The notes under the pieces: model-generated
The model's database searches: none
What the model was told of the DNA's origin: nothing
What the model saw: only the letters and a program-made list of their open reading frames with translations
In this document: piece by piece, positions 41,397 to 50,014 of the stretch
Position numbering within the stretch: the stretch's first letter is position 1
Layout: each line of letters begins with the position of its first letter
Position numbers and translations under genes: made by a program
From: Mucilaginibacter_A sp964236465
GTDB taxonomy: Bacteria; Bacteroidota; Bacteroidia; Sphingobacteriales; Sphingobacteriaceae
DNA length: 64,000 nt
Direction of reading: 5' to 3'
Assembly: GCA_964236465.1 (NCBI GenBank)
Contig: CAXSBZ010000007.1
Coordinates: 55,047-119,046 of the forward strand

Positions 41397-41763
41397 ATGG
41401 GTCTTTATCATTCGTTAATTTGGTTTGATATTCTAAACTTGCTTCGTTCAAAATGGCTTCTGAATTGCTAAACAAGACTTCAAACCCTTGCTCAATGTTG
41501 CGGTGAAATCTTTCGGGCAACATCGCCCAATCTCTAAATTCTACCAAAATCGGAATATTACTGTTTGTAATTTTCTCGCTCAGATCCACATAAACTGCTA
41601 TCGGAAGCGGTTTTAAATCAGGGCTTCGTGCTACCAAATCCAAATCGCTACCGTCATGTGCCCCACCGTTTACCCGGCTACCATAAGCCCAAACTTCCAA
41701 TGGCATGGTTGCAGATGAAAAAATTTGTATCAGTGCTTGCCTGTCTTTTTCTCTTAATAACAT
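41389..41763 (-). CDS. MNT-type nucleotidyltransferase, orphan
   Basis: Minimal nucleotidyltransferase-fold protein of 125 aa from MLLREKDRQAL; a longer frame from 41853 adds an unlikely 30-residue extension. The catalytic signature EVWAYGSRVNGGAHDGSDLDL contains the GS-x10-D-x-D pattern. Such proteins usually pair with an adjacent HEPN-domain toxin in MNT-HEPN systems and act as antitoxin by modifying it. No HEPN gene is next to it here, so it may be solitary or a remnant. It overlaps the permease gene at the 3' ends by 8 bp. A near-copy of the motif (TAAAAGAAGTG) lies at 41831-41841 upstream. Confidence 0.82.
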   Translation of the reverse strand: MLLREKDRQALIQIFSSATMPLEVWAYGSRVNGGAHDGSDLDLVARSPDLKPLPIAVYVDLSEKITNSNIPILVEFRDWAMLPERFHRNIEQGFEVLFSNSEAILNEASLEYQTKLTNDKDPST

Positions 41764-41951
41764 ATCATTATTGATTATTTTGATTGATAACTTTCGCAAG
41801 ATCGGTAGCATCAATGATAAATTGTGGTAGTAAAAGAAGTGTTTTTTCTGCAAAGTTTACACCGTAATCACGGAATCAATGTTGCTTTTTATCAACTGCA
41901 AATTTAGTATAATCTGAGTGTTTGTTTGAAGGGATAACAGCTATCCGCGCA

Positions 41952-41978
41952 ACAAAATTCAGCCCCTAAAAGAAGCAT
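41952..41978 (-). repeat. Dispersed motif, extended form
   Basis: TAAAAGAAGCA (41967-41977) preceded by ACAAAATTCAGCCCC. It lies in a 378-bp gap (41764-42141) that otherwise holds leader sequence of the two divergent genes and no recognisable small gene. Confidence 0.78.
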
Positions 41979-42141
41979 CAGTCAAAATACTAAAACTCAA
42001 TTACTAAAGATCAAGATTCAGAAACCATAAATATCAGCAACATGTAAATCAGCCTGACTACTGTCAGTTTTCGGCAACATGTTCTTTTACTTTGCTGGCT
42101 TTAATTCGAGGTTAATAGATTTACTGTTACAACACACAACT

Positions 42142-43260
42142 ATGAGCACAACAGAAAATATTGCCGGCCTGGACATTTTATTCCGTCCGTTCAAACTGAA
42201 ATCTTTAAACCTGAAAAACCGGATCGTAATGGCACCGATGACGCGTTCATTTTCGCCCGATGGTATTCCGGGACAAAATGTAGCCGATTATTACCGCCGC
42301 CGGGCAGAAGGTGAAGCCGGGTTGATCCTGTCTGAAGGAACCGTGATTAACCGCGTAGCTTCTTCCAACGATCCGAATATTCCGCATTTTTACGGAACAG
42401 CTGCTTTAAATGGCTGGAAAAAAGTGATCGACGATGTACATGCGGCCGGTGGTGCTATGGCCCCGCAAATCTGGCACATGGGCGTGATGGCCTCCCGAAC
42501 CAAGTGGTTGCCTGCTGCCCCTTTTGAAGGCCCTTCCGGTTATATTGCCGAAGGAAAAAAAGGCGGCGTAGCTATGAGCGAAAACGATATTGCAGATACC
42601 ATTGCTGCCTATGCCAGTGCTGCTGCAGATGCCAAGCGTTTGGGTTTTGATTCGGTAGAACTGCATGGCGCGCACGGCTATTTGATCGATCAGTTTTTTT
42701 GGGATGCTTTCAATGAGCGTACCGATAACTTCGGCGGAAAAACGATTGCAGAACGCAGCCATTTTGCAGTAGAAGTGATCAAAGCCGTGCGTGCTGCGGT
42801 GGGTGAGGATTTTGCAATCATCATCCGTTTATCACAATGGAAACAGCAAAATCTGAATGTGAAACTGGCTGCCACGCCGGATGAAATGGCTGCATGGCTA
42901 AACCCAATGGCTGATGCAGGTGTGGATATTTTCCATTGCTCACAACGCCGTTTCTGGGAACCGGAGTTTGAGAATTCTGAGCTGAACTTTGCCGGCTGGG
43001 CCAAAAAACTGACCGGCAAAGCAACGATCACCGTGGGTTCTGTCGGCCTTTCGGGCGAGTTTATGGCTTCTTTTGCAGGCGAATCTTCTCAGCCTAAAGC
43101 CATTGATGAATTGGTAAACCGCATGGAAAAAGGTGAATTTGACCTGGTTGCCGTTGGCCGCGCTTTATTGGCTGATCCTGATTGGATAAAAAAAGTAACC
43201 GAAGGACGAATGAATGATTTAAAAGGTTTTAGCAAAGAAGCTTTGGCCACGCTACATTAA
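42142..43260 (+). CDS. Old Yellow Enzyme family flavin reductase
   Basis: FMN-dependent NADH:flavin oxidoreductase of the 12-oxophytodienoate reductase type, reducing activated alkenes. From MSTTENIAGLDILF, MAPMTRSFSPDGIPGQNVADYYRRRAEGE is the N-terminal flavin-contact block, HMGVMASRTKW follows, and FDSVELHGAHGYLIDQFFWDAFNERTD is the barrel signature with the catalytic Tyr region nearby. VAVGRALLADPDWIKKV ends the fold. An upstream start at 42079 would add 21 residues. The physiological substrate is unknown. Confidence 0.93.
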   Translation: MSTTENIAGLDILFRPFKLKSLNLKNRIVMAPMTRSFSPDGIPGQNVADYYRRRAEGEAGLILSEGTVINRVASSNDPNIPHFYGTAALNGWKKVIDDVHAAGGAMAPQIWHMGVMASRTKWLPAAPFEGPSGYIAEGKKGGVAMSENDIADTIAAYASAAADAKRLGFDSVELHGAHGYLIDQFFWDAFNERTDNFGGKTIAERSHFAVEVIKAVRAAVGEDFAIIIRLSQWKQQNLNVKLAATPDEMAAWLNPMADAGVDIFHCSQRRFWEPEFENSELNFAGWAKKLTGKATITVGSVGLSGEFMASFAGESSQPKAIDELVNRMEKGEFDLVAVGRALLADPDWIKKVTEGRMNDLKGFSKEALATLH

Positions 43261-43276
43261 TTTCCCAGCAATCAGC

Positions 43277-43300
43277 ATACTTCTTTTAGCATACAATTTT
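43277..43300 (+). repeat. Dispersed motif, extended form
   Basis: TACTTCTTTTA (43278-43288), then GCATA and CAATTTT, in the trailer of the Old Yellow Enzyme gene. Confidence 0.75.
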
Positions 43301-43304
43301 CATA

Positions 43305-43329
43305 GCCGGAGTTATTTCCGGCTTTTTTA
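43305..43329 (+). terminator. Hairpin terminator after Old Yellow Enzyme gene
   Basis: GCCGGA pairs with TCCGGC over a six-base loop and is followed by TTTTTTAT; 45 bp after the stop. Confidence 0.75.
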
Positions 43330-43410
43330 TTTCCTTTAGCCGGCACTAATGGGAGCAATCCAAAATTAATAGCTTACTTTACTGTACCAATTATTAAAAA
43401 ATCCTTTATA

Positions 43411-45771
43411 ATGAGATACCTCAAGTCTTTGTCCTTGTTGTTATTCCTGCCGATGGTTTCTTTGGCACAAACAAACAAAAACCCGGTGCCGCAACTCGGA
43501 AAAAGTACGGTAAAAGAAGTAGTTGCCGCCATGACTTTAGAAGAAAAATCGAAGTTGGTTGTCGGTATGGGTTTTAAAATGCCGGGGATGCCGCCACCCA
43601 AAAAAGGTGATACTTCCGGTATTGATATCGGCGGTTTTAAATTGCCGCCTTCGGATCCTGATGCTTACAATATCCCCGAAAAAGTTCCGGGTGCGGCTGG
43701 CCGGTTGCATGGTATTCCGCGTTTAGGCATTCCGAGCATCACCGTTTCTGATGGCCCGGCGGGTTTGCGCATTGAAGCCATCCGGAATAATGACAGCTCT
43801 AAAACGTATTATGCCACGGCTTTTCCGGTGGGCACGCTGCTGGCATCTTCCTGGGATATTGACCTGGTAAAAAGGGTAGGCGTTGCTTTTGGCAGTGAAG
43901 TGCGCGATTACGGCGTGGATATTTTGTTGGCTCCGGCTTTGAATATACACCGGAACCCTCTGGGTGGCCGGAATTTTGAATATTATTCAGAAGATCCGCT
44001 GGTGGCCGGGAAAATTACCGCAGCCATTGTGCAGGGAATACAATCCAATGGTGTAGGGACTTCCATTAAACATTTTGCAGCAAACAATCAGGAAAGCAAC
44101 CGGAATTTCATCAACACAGTAGTGAGCGAAAGGGCCATGCGCGAAATTTATTTGAAAGGATTTGAGATCGCGGTGAAAGAATCCGATCCCTGGACGGTGA
44201 TGTCATCCTACAATAAAATAAATGGCACTTACACTTCGCAAAGGCCGGATTTGCTAACCGGCATCTTGAAAAAAGAGTGGGGTTTTAAAGGTTTGGTGAT
44301 GACAGACTGGTTTGGCGGCGATAACCCGGTGGCACAAATGGCTGCTGGAAACGACCTGATCATGCCGGGAAGCCCAAAGCAATCTGATTTGATCATGGCA
44401 GCCGTAAAAAGCGGTAAACTCAGCGTTAAACAACTGGATGAAAACGTAGAACGTATCCTGAACATCATTTTAAAATCGCCCACTTTCCGCAAATATCCTT
44501 ATAACAATAAACCGGACTTGCGCGCCAATGCACAAGTTTCCCGTTCGGCAGCAGCAGAAGGCATGGTTTTGTTGAAAAACACCGGCCAGGCACTTCCTAT
44601 TCAAAAAGGAAAAAAAGTAGCTGTTTTTGGCAACACTTCTTACGATATTATTGCAGGTGGAACCGGCAGCGGCGATGTGAATAAAGCCTACACCATTTCT
44701 TTGCTGCAAGGTTTAAGCAATGCTGGCTATCAGGCAGATAAAAGTATTGAAAATAGTTACAAAGCTTATTTAACTGATGCTAAAGCCAAACGCCCGAAAC
44801 CGAGAAGCTTTTTTGAACTATTGGCCGTAATTCCAGAGCTGAACAACAACCAGAACATAGGTTTCGGTGCAGCAAATGATGACGTTGCAATTATCACCCT
44901 GGGCAGAAATGCCGGCGAGGGCGCAGACCGGAAACTGGACAATGATTATTATTTGTCGGATGCCGAAAAAACATTGATAAAAACAGTATCCGCTGCTTTT
45001 CATGCGGTAAATAAAAAAGTAATTGTGGTGCTGAATATCGGTGGCGTAACGGATGTGGGCAGCTGGCGCGATCAGGTGGACGGCATTTTGCTGGCCTGGC
45101 AGCCGGGTTTGGAAGCCGGAAACGCCATTGCCGATGTTTTATCCGGAAACGTGAACCCGTCCGGTAAGCTGGCCACCACTTTCCCGATGAATTATCAGGA
45201 TGTGCCTTCGGCCAAAAACTTTCCGGGAACGCCTGCGGACAAACCGGTAAAAGTGATTTATGAAGAAGGGATTTATGTTGGCTATCGCTATTACAATACT
45301 TTCAGCGTAAAACCAGCTTATGATTTTGGTTACGGATTATCCTACACAACCTTTAATTACAGCAACTTAAAGCTAAGTAATGCTTCTTTTACCGATCATA
45401 TTTCGGCATCTGTCATGATCACCAACAGCGGAAAAGTGGCCGGAAAAGAAGTGGTGCAATTGTACTTAACGGCACCTGCCAAAATGATGGACAAACCGTC
45501 GGAAGAACTAAAAGCATTTGCCAAAACCCGCTTGCTGCAACCCGGAGAATCTCAAACATTAACCTTCAATATCAAAGCTTTGGATTTGGCTTCTTACGAT
45601 ACCAAAACTTCCTCCTGGCTTGCCGAGGCCGGAAATTATGCTTTAAAAATCGGTGCTTCTTCGGCGGATATTAAGCAAACGGCCAGCTTTAATCTGCCCA
45701 AACAAATGGTGGTTAAAAAAGATACCAAATTATTAACGCCGCAGGAAACGATCAATGAATTGAAAAAGTAA
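43411..45771 (+). CDS. Glycoside hydrolase family 3 beta-glucosidase-like
   Basis: Secreted GH3 hydrolase of 786 aa. Signal peptide YLKSLSLLLFLPMVSLAQ precedes the TIM barrel (about 30-370), with DGPAGLRIEA, the GRNFEYYSEDPLVAGK substrate block and the nucleophile Asp in GLVMTDWFGGDN. The second alpha/beta-sandwich domain holds GEGADRKLDNDYYLSDAE, with an acid/base candidate Glu in the GEGADR loop, and a fibronectin III-like domain ends the protein (GKEVVQLYLTAPAK). Three dispersed motif copies lie in the coding sequence (43511, 44978, 45381). The aglycone is unknown; plant-glucan breakdown is plausible. Confidence 0.95.
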   Translation: MRYLKSLSLLLFLPMVSLAQTNKNPVPQLGKSTVKEVVAAMTLEEKSKLVVGMGFKMPGMPPPKKGDTSGIDIGGFKLPPSDPDAYNIPEKVPGAAGRLHGIPRLGIPSITVSDGPAGLRIEAIRNNDSSKTYYATAFPVGTLLASSWDIDLVKRVGVAFGSEVRDYGVDILLAPALNIHRNPLGGRNFEYYSEDPLVAGKITAAIVQGIQSNGVGTSIKHFAANNQESNRNFINTVVSERAMREIYLKGFEIAVKESDPWTVMSSYNKINGTYTSQRPDLLTGILKKEWGFKGLVMTDWFGGDNPVAQMAAGNDLIMPGSPKQSDLIMAAVKSGKLSVKQLDENVERILNIILKSPTFRKYPYNNKPDLRANAQVSRSAAAEGMVLLKNTGQALPIQKGKKVAVFGNTSYDIIAGGTGSGDVNKAYTISLLQGLSNAGYQADKSIENSYKAYLTDAKAKRPKPRSFFELLAVIPELNNNQNIGFGAANDDVAIITLGRNAGEGADRKLDNDYYLSDAEKTLIKTVSAAFHAVNKKVIVVLNIGGVTDVGSWRDQVDGILLAWQPGLEAGNAIADVLSGNVNPSGKLATTFPMNYQDVPSAKNFPGTPADKPVKVIYEEGIYVGYRYYNTFSVKPAYDFGYGLSYTTFNYSNLKLSNASFTDHISASVMITNSGKVAGKEVVQLYLTAPAKMMDKPSEELKAFAKTRLLQPGESQTLTFNIKALDLASYDTKTSSWLAEAGNYALKIGASSADIKQTASFNLPKQMVVKKDTKLLTPQETINELKK

Positions 45772-45799
45772 GAGGTTTTTTGTGATAGGATCTTAGAAC

Positions 45800-46078
45800 C
45801 TGTTTAAATTTCTCTCATGGAAATTTATAGTACTTTTTTTATGCCATAAACCTTGGCCTTGGCATCTTTATTTGTTTTTGGCTAAAACCCTGTAGTTTGT
45901 CAGCTTTATCCACGGCCTGAAGGCCGTGGCAATTGGGAGTTTAATGGATAACCACGTTTGTTGTCGGCAGATGAAAAGTTTGTAAAACAAGGCGGCTAAA
46001 TTGCCATGGCCTTCAGGCCATGGATAGCCGGTAATTTAAATGTGGCTTTAGCCAAAAAACCAAGAAAAATTTAAACAG
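45800..46078. mobile_element. MITE/REP-like element with nested inverted repeats
   Basis: The ends are the perfect inverted 12-mers CTGTTTAAATTT (45800-45811) and its complement (46067-46078). Inside are inverted TTTTTGGCTAAA (45875-45886) and TTTAGCCAAAAA (46047-46058), and two GC-rich palindromes, CCACGGCCT-GA-AGGCCGTGG (45910-45929) and CCATGGCCT-TC-AGGCCATGG (46004-46023). There is no coding capacity. It resembles paired REP sequences of Bacteroidota moved by RAYT-type transposases, and also includes a TACTTTTTTTA near-copy of the dispersed motif at 45831. Confidence 0.75.
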
Positions 46079-46084
46079 CTTTTT

Positions 46085-46113
46085 AGGCCGGGAAATTATT
46101 CCGGCCTTTTTTT
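46085..46113 (+). terminator. Intrinsic terminator after the element
   Basis: AGGCCGG and CCGGCCT form the stem around a nine-base loop, followed by seven T. It stands seven bases after the end of the repeat element and before the J-domain-like gene. Confidence 0.8.
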
Positions 46114-46188
46114 ATTTGGTAAAATTGAGTTTAATTTATGCTGAAAATAACTTGTATTTCCGCCTTTTTTTATTAGGTTGAATCCAAC

Positions 46189-46917
46189 ATGATGCTTCTT
46201 TTACCCGATAAAAACCCGCCTTTTGATGCTGGTGCAATCTTGTTGCTGGAACAAAAAATTGCTGTGCTCGAAGCAGAATTGATCGCGCTTGAAACGGAAA
46301 TCAATACTTTTCAGGCGCAAATCCGTTCTGCTTTATCGCCCCAAATTCAGCGTATTCAGGAGTTGACCATTTTGTATAAAAATCAAAAGCAATCAAAAAA
46401 ACTAAAACGTTTAGAACAAAAAAAGCGTGGCAAAAACTACCGGGAACCTGTTGGTTTGAAAACAACTGATCCTTCTTTTATCATACCAAATTTGGTTTCT
46501 GCGGATCACCAGCAGGAGTTAAAACGATTGTATAAAGAAGCAATTGTGCAGATTCATCCTGATAAATTTGCGGATGCAAGCGAAGAACTGAACCACCGGG
46601 CAACAGCGGTAACAAGCCAGCTGATTGAGGTTTACAAAAGCGGAGATTTGGAAGAACTGAACCGTTTGCATGAGCACATCATCAGCGGAAATGCGCTGGC
46701 TTACATTCCCAATCAGCCAGAAACCGTAATTGATCCGCAAACAATGATGCTGTTTTTACAGGATAAAAAACGTAAACTGCAAAAGCTGTTGCTCGAAACC
46801 CAAACTTCGGCTATTTACGGATTGTGGCTGAGCCAGAAAAATATTCTAGTTTTAATTGCAGAATTAAAAATCGGCTTTGAGGAGCGGATATTGATTTTGG
46901 AAAAACGGACCCAATAG
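46189..46917 (+). CDS. J-domain-like protein with coiled coil
   Basis: A 242-aa protein with a coiled coil at about residues 18-75 (VLEAELIALETEINTFQAQI, KKLKRLEQKKRGKNYRE) and a J-domain-like segment at about 108-160: LKRLYKEAIVQIHPDKFAD has the His-Pro-Asp tripeptide between helices II and III, and SQLIEVYKSGDLEELNRLH is the third helix. It is likely to work with DnaK. Its first codons lie in a full bipartite motif copy (TGCTTCTTTTA 46193-46203, second half TAAAAAC), so the N-terminus Met-Leu-Leu-Leu-Pro is dictated by it. A near-copy (TCCTTCTTTTA) is at 46470-46480. Confidence 0.75.
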   Translation: MMLLLPDKNPPFDAGAILLLEQKIAVLEAELIALETEINTFQAQIRSALSPQIQRIQELTILYKNQKQSKKLKRLEQKKRGKNYREPVGLKTTDPSFIIPNLVSADHQQELKRLYKEAIVQIHPDKFADASEELNHRATAVTSQLIEVYKSGDLEELNRLHEHIISGNALAYIPNQPETVIDPQTMMLFLQDKKRKLQKLLLETQTSAIYGLWLSQKNILVLIAELKIGFEERILILEKRTQ

Positions 46918-46973
46918 CTGCCACACAAATTTTGACGGCTTCTGTTGCTTCCTCAGTTTTAACAACACATTTC

Positions 46974-47738
46974 ATGGATATTATCACCAATACCGATCCT
47001 CAACATACAGCAATCAACCCAAAAGAAACTTTAGTATTTCTGCATTATTTTGGCGGATCAGCACAAAGCTGGCAATGGCTCGTTCCGCTTTTGCAGAAAG
47101 ATTTTGACTGTATTGCGCTCAATTTGCCGGGTTTTGGCGGCGAACCGGCTTTGGATGAACCTTCGATTGCGGGCTTTACTTCTTTTATCATGCAAAAATT
47201 GGATTCGATGAATGTGGAATCTTATGTGTTGGTCGGGCATTCTATGAGCGGAAAAATTGCGGTGGATATGGCTGCCAATGATCCGAATTTTGGCATCAAA
47301 CAACTGATTTTGGTGGCACCTTCACCGCCAACTACCGAAAATATTTCCGAAGAAAACAAACAGCAAATGCTCCGGCATCCAAACCGGGAGCAGGCGGAAA
47401 ACACGGCAGCAAGCATCACCCTGAAACCAATTACAGCAGAACAGCGGGAACTAATCATCAAAAATAACCTGGAAGCGGACGATAAAACCTGGAATTGGTG
47501 GGTTTTGCAAGGTTCCAATCATTCTATCGCCGATGATGCTGAACATTTGTTTTTGCCGATTACAGTCATTGTTTCCGAAGATGATCCGGCAATTAGTTTT
47601 GATAGCACTTTAAAAGAAACTATACCACATTTGCCTGATGCTAAATTAGTTACGATAAAAAAAGCAGGGCATTTGCTTCCGATAGAAGTATCGGAATGGC
47701 TGGCAGCGCAAATCCGGCAAGCCGCTATCAAAGAATAG
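46974..47738 (+). CDS. Alpha/beta hydrolase
   Basis: Alpha/beta-hydrolase-fold enzyme of about 254 aa. VFLHYFGGSAQSW precedes the oxyanion region, LNLPGFGGEP follows, and the nucleophile elbow GHSMSG (Ser at the G-x-S-x-G centre) is at about residues 85-90 from this start. A later DDPAIS gives the likely Asp and KAGHLLPIE the catalytic His. An earlier TTG at 46932 would add 14 residues that do not fit the fold. The substrate is unknown. A bipartite motif copy at 47177-47187 with CAAAAATTGG encodes Thr-Ser-Phe-Ile-Met-Gln-Lys-Leu. Confidence 0.88.
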   Translation: MDIITNTDPQHTAINPKETLVFLHYFGGSAQSWQWLVPLLQKDFDCIALNLPGFGGEPALDEPSIAGFTSFIMQKLDSMNVESYVLVGHSMSGKIAVDMAANDPNFGIKQLILVAPSPPTTENISEENKQQMLRHPNREQAENTAASITLKPITAEQRELIIKNNLEADDKTWNWWVLQGSNHSIADDAEHLFLPITVIVSEDDPAISFDSTLKETIPHLPDAKLVTIKKAGHLLPIEVSEWLAAQIRQAAIKE

Positions 47739-47898
47739 TTAGCAGCATAAAAGCATTAGTTTATGCAAAAATGCGATCATGATTTTGAGAGAATCAGAAA
47801 TTAAAAGCAAGAACTTACCAAAAAAGTATCATGGGAAATAACTGCGCATTGCTACCATGAACTATCAACTATAAACGATCAACCATTACCCATTATCC

Positions 47899-48711
47899 AT
47901 GCGCTTTCGATTATTTGAGTTTGAAGATTTAAGCTGGTTTCCTGATGTTATCCGTTCCGGGATGACAGATTTTTTACGCTATTTTATTCCGATGCTGAAT
48001 GTTTATCAGCCGGTTACGCCTTTTTTGCTGGAAGTATTGGAGCAAACACAGCAAAAGCATATTGTTGATTTGGGTTCGGGCGGCGGCGGCGCAATCGAAC
48101 AAATCCATCAAAATTTAAGCAAGCAAACGGCACAAAAAATCCGGATCACGCTAACTGATAAATTTCCAAACCCGGCAGCCTGGCAATACATTCAGCAAAA
48201 AACCAACCATCAGATTGATTTTTATGCTGATCCGGTGGATGCCAATCACGTTCCTGCTACTTTAAATGGCGTTCGGACTTTGTTTTCGGCAGCGCATCAT
48301 TTTCAACCGGAACAAATAAAAAGTATGCTAAAAGAAGCAATCCGGCAGCAACAAGGCATTTGCATTTTTGATGGCGGCGATAAAAGTTTGTGGATGATTT
48401 TAGGTGCAATTATTTTTCAACCATTTATTTTCCTCGTTTTTACGCCGTTTTTTCGCCCGTTCAAACTTTCGCGCATGGTGTTTACTTATCTTATTCCATT
48501 GATTCCGTTTTGTACTGTTTGGGATGGTTGTGTTTCGATTTTAAGATTGTATCAGCCAAAAGAATTGTTACAATTGGCGGAATCTATCTCCAACCAAAAT
48601 TATACTTGGAAAGCCGGGCGTGTAAAAAATAAATTAGGTTTGCAGGTAACTTATCTGATTGGTTATCCAAACTTGGATGCTGATTTAGTAAATAGTAAAA
48701 GAAGTATTTGA
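47899..48711 (+). CDS. Class I SAM-dependent methyltransferase with membrane segments
   Basis: Rossmann-type methyltransferase of 270 aa. HIVDLGSGGGGAIEQI is the SAM-binding motif I; ITLTDKF gives the acidic end of the second strand, and AHHFQPEQIKSMLKEAIRQ resembles motifs in lipid or quinone methylators. Two hydrophobic segments at about residues 165-185 and 197-215 (ILGAIIFQPFIFLVF) are unusual and suggest a membrane-bound enzyme acting on a lipid substrate. Two motif copies (48329-48339 and 48696-48706) lie in it, the second in the final codons (Ser-Lys-Arg-Ser-Ile). Confidence 0.72.
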   Translation: MRFRLFEFEDLSWFPDVIRSGMTDFLRYFIPMLNVYQPVTPFLLEVLEQTQQKHIVDLGSGGGGAIEQIHQNLSKQTAQKIRITLTDKFPNPAAWQYIQQKTNHQIDFYADPVDANHVPATLNGVRTLFSAAHHFQPEQIKSMLKEAIRQQQGICIFDGGDKSLWMILGAIIFQPFIFLVFTPFFRPFKLSRMVFTYLIPLIPFCTVWDGCVSILRLYQPKELLQLAESISNQNYTWKAGRVKNKLGLQVTYLIGYPNLDADLVNSKRSI

Positions 48712-48776
48712 TTCCAAGTTTAGCTATTACTAATTGTATTTATTGGTTTTTTTGATTTGTCTTTTCATTCAATTTT

Positions 48777-49379
48777 ATGTTTCCAACTTTCAATTTCGAT
48801 GCCGATTATATTTTAGAAGATGATTTCGTACAACTTCGGCCACTGCAAAAAGAAGATTACAATTTGCTGCTTCCTTTTGCTTTATATGAACCGGAAATAT
48901 GGAAATATTCTTTAAAACCGGCAGCAGGAGCGGAAGGTTGGAAGAATTATCTGGACTCGGCTTTGGCTGCGCGCAAAGAGAAAAAAGAATATCCGTTTAT
49001 TGTATATGATAAACGGCAGCAAAAATATGCCGGAAGCACCCGTTTTTATGATATACAACTCAGCAACCAAACTTTGCAATTGGGCTACACTTGGTATGGA
49101 AAAGATTTCCAGGGAACGGGTTTGAACAAGCATTGTAAATTTTTATTGTTAGCATTTGCGTTTGAAACAATGGGCATGGAGCGTGTAGAATTTCGTGCAG
49201 ATTATGCCAATAAAAAAAGTATTGCCGCGATGCAAAGTCTTGGCTGCCAGATAGAAGGCGTACTGCGAAACCATTTGCCAAAGCTTGATGGCGGCCGCAG
49301 AGACAGTATAATTTTAAGTATTTTGAAAGAGGAATGGGCCACAAATCTGAAAGCTGCCTTAAAAGAAAAGCTGCTGTAA
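48777..49379 (+). CDS. GNAT family N-acetyltransferase (RimJ/RimL-like)
   Basis: Acetyl-CoA-dependent transferase of 200 aa. YILEDDFVQLRPLQKEDYNLLLPFA is the typical N-terminal start, followed by LGYTWYGKDFQGTGLNKHCK, the Q/R-x-x-G-x-G/A acetyl-CoA motif in the form Q-G-T-G, and EFRADYANKKSIAAMQSLGCQIEG, the RimL-like block. The target may be a small molecule or a protein N-terminus. A TAAAAAAAGTA near-copy of the motif is at 49211-49221. Confidence 0.9.
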   Translation: MFPTFNFDADYILEDDFVQLRPLQKEDYNLLLPFALYEPEIWKYSLKPAAGAEGWKNYLDSALAARKEKKEYPFIVYDKRQQKYAGSTRFYDIQLSNQTLQLGYTWYGKDFQGTGLNKHCKFLLLAFAFETMGMERVEFRADYANKKSIAAMQSLGCQIEGVLRNHLPKLDGGRRDSIILSILKEEWATNLKAALKEKLL

Positions 49380-49411
49380 AAGAGTTTTCCTGCTAATTTT
49401 GATTTTTGCCG

Positions 49412-49441
49412 ATACTGTTTTTAGGGCTATAAAAACAGTAT
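49412..49441. repeat. Palindromic motif pair
   Basis: TACTGTTTTTA (49413-49423) and TAAAAACAGTA (49430-49440), six bases apart and extended with GA and TC. The arms are a perfect 13-bp inverted repeat (GATACTGTTTTTA). It is the strongest palindromic version in the window. Confidence 0.9.
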
Positions 49442-49475
49442 CCGTATTTTCCGGTTTTATCTTCATATAAAAAAT

Positions 49476-50000
49476 ATGACTGAAAACCCACTTATTCTTA
49501 CCCTAAAAATAAACCCGGAAGCTGCGGCTTATTTTACTGGTTTACGCACGCAGCATTTCCCCGCTGAACGGAATTATTTGGACGCACACCTTACACTATT
49601 TCATCATTTGCCGTACAATGAAGCCACCATTTTTGAGGTGATAAAAACAGCATCTTCCCAACAAAAACCATTTGCAATACAAGTTGCACAAGTAGTCAGC
49701 ATTGGCGCAGGCGTAGCTTTTAAACTGGAATGCGATGTGCTGAAACAACTGCATAAAAACTTGCAACAACAATGGCAGCAATGGCTTACGCCGCAAGATA
49801 AACAAGCATTGTGGCCGCATATCACGATCCAAAATAAAGTTGACCGTTCAACAGCTTTGCAAACGCAACAAAGTTTAGATTTGAATTTTGAACCTTTTGA
49901 AATTCAGGGTTTGGGCTTATCGCTTTGGGAGTATTTGGGCGGCCCATGGAAGTTGATGGAAACTTTCGATTTTATGCCAATAAAAGAAGCATCGGCATAA
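49476..50000 (+). CDS. 2'-5' RNA ligase-like (2H phosphoesterase) protein
   Basis: 2H phosphoesterase superfamily protein of 174 aa. The two H-x-T/S-x motifs are both visible: HLTLFHHLP at about residues 37-45 and HITIQNKV at about 112-119, the catalytic pair. RNA ligase, cyclic phosphodiesterase and related activities occur in the family. Two motif copies, 49642-49652 (minus, with CATTTTTG) and 49981-49991 (minus, last codons Ile-Lys-Glu-Ala-Ser), lie in the gene. Confidence 0.85.
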   Translation: MTENPLILTLKINPEAAAYFTGLRTQHFPAERNYLDAHLTLFHHLPYNEATIFEVIKTASSQQKPFAIQVAQVVSIGAGVAFKLECDVLKQLHKNLQQQWQQWLTPQDKQALWPHITIQNKVDRSTALQTQQSLDLNFEPFEIQGLGLSLWEYLGGPWKLMETFDFMPIKEASA

Positions 50001-50014
50001 AATCATTTCAACCT

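Noticed and set aside
43261..46188. GH3 and neighbouring genes as a polysaccharide utilisation locus
   Set aside because: No SusC/SusD pair is in the window, so only an isolated glycosidase is supported.
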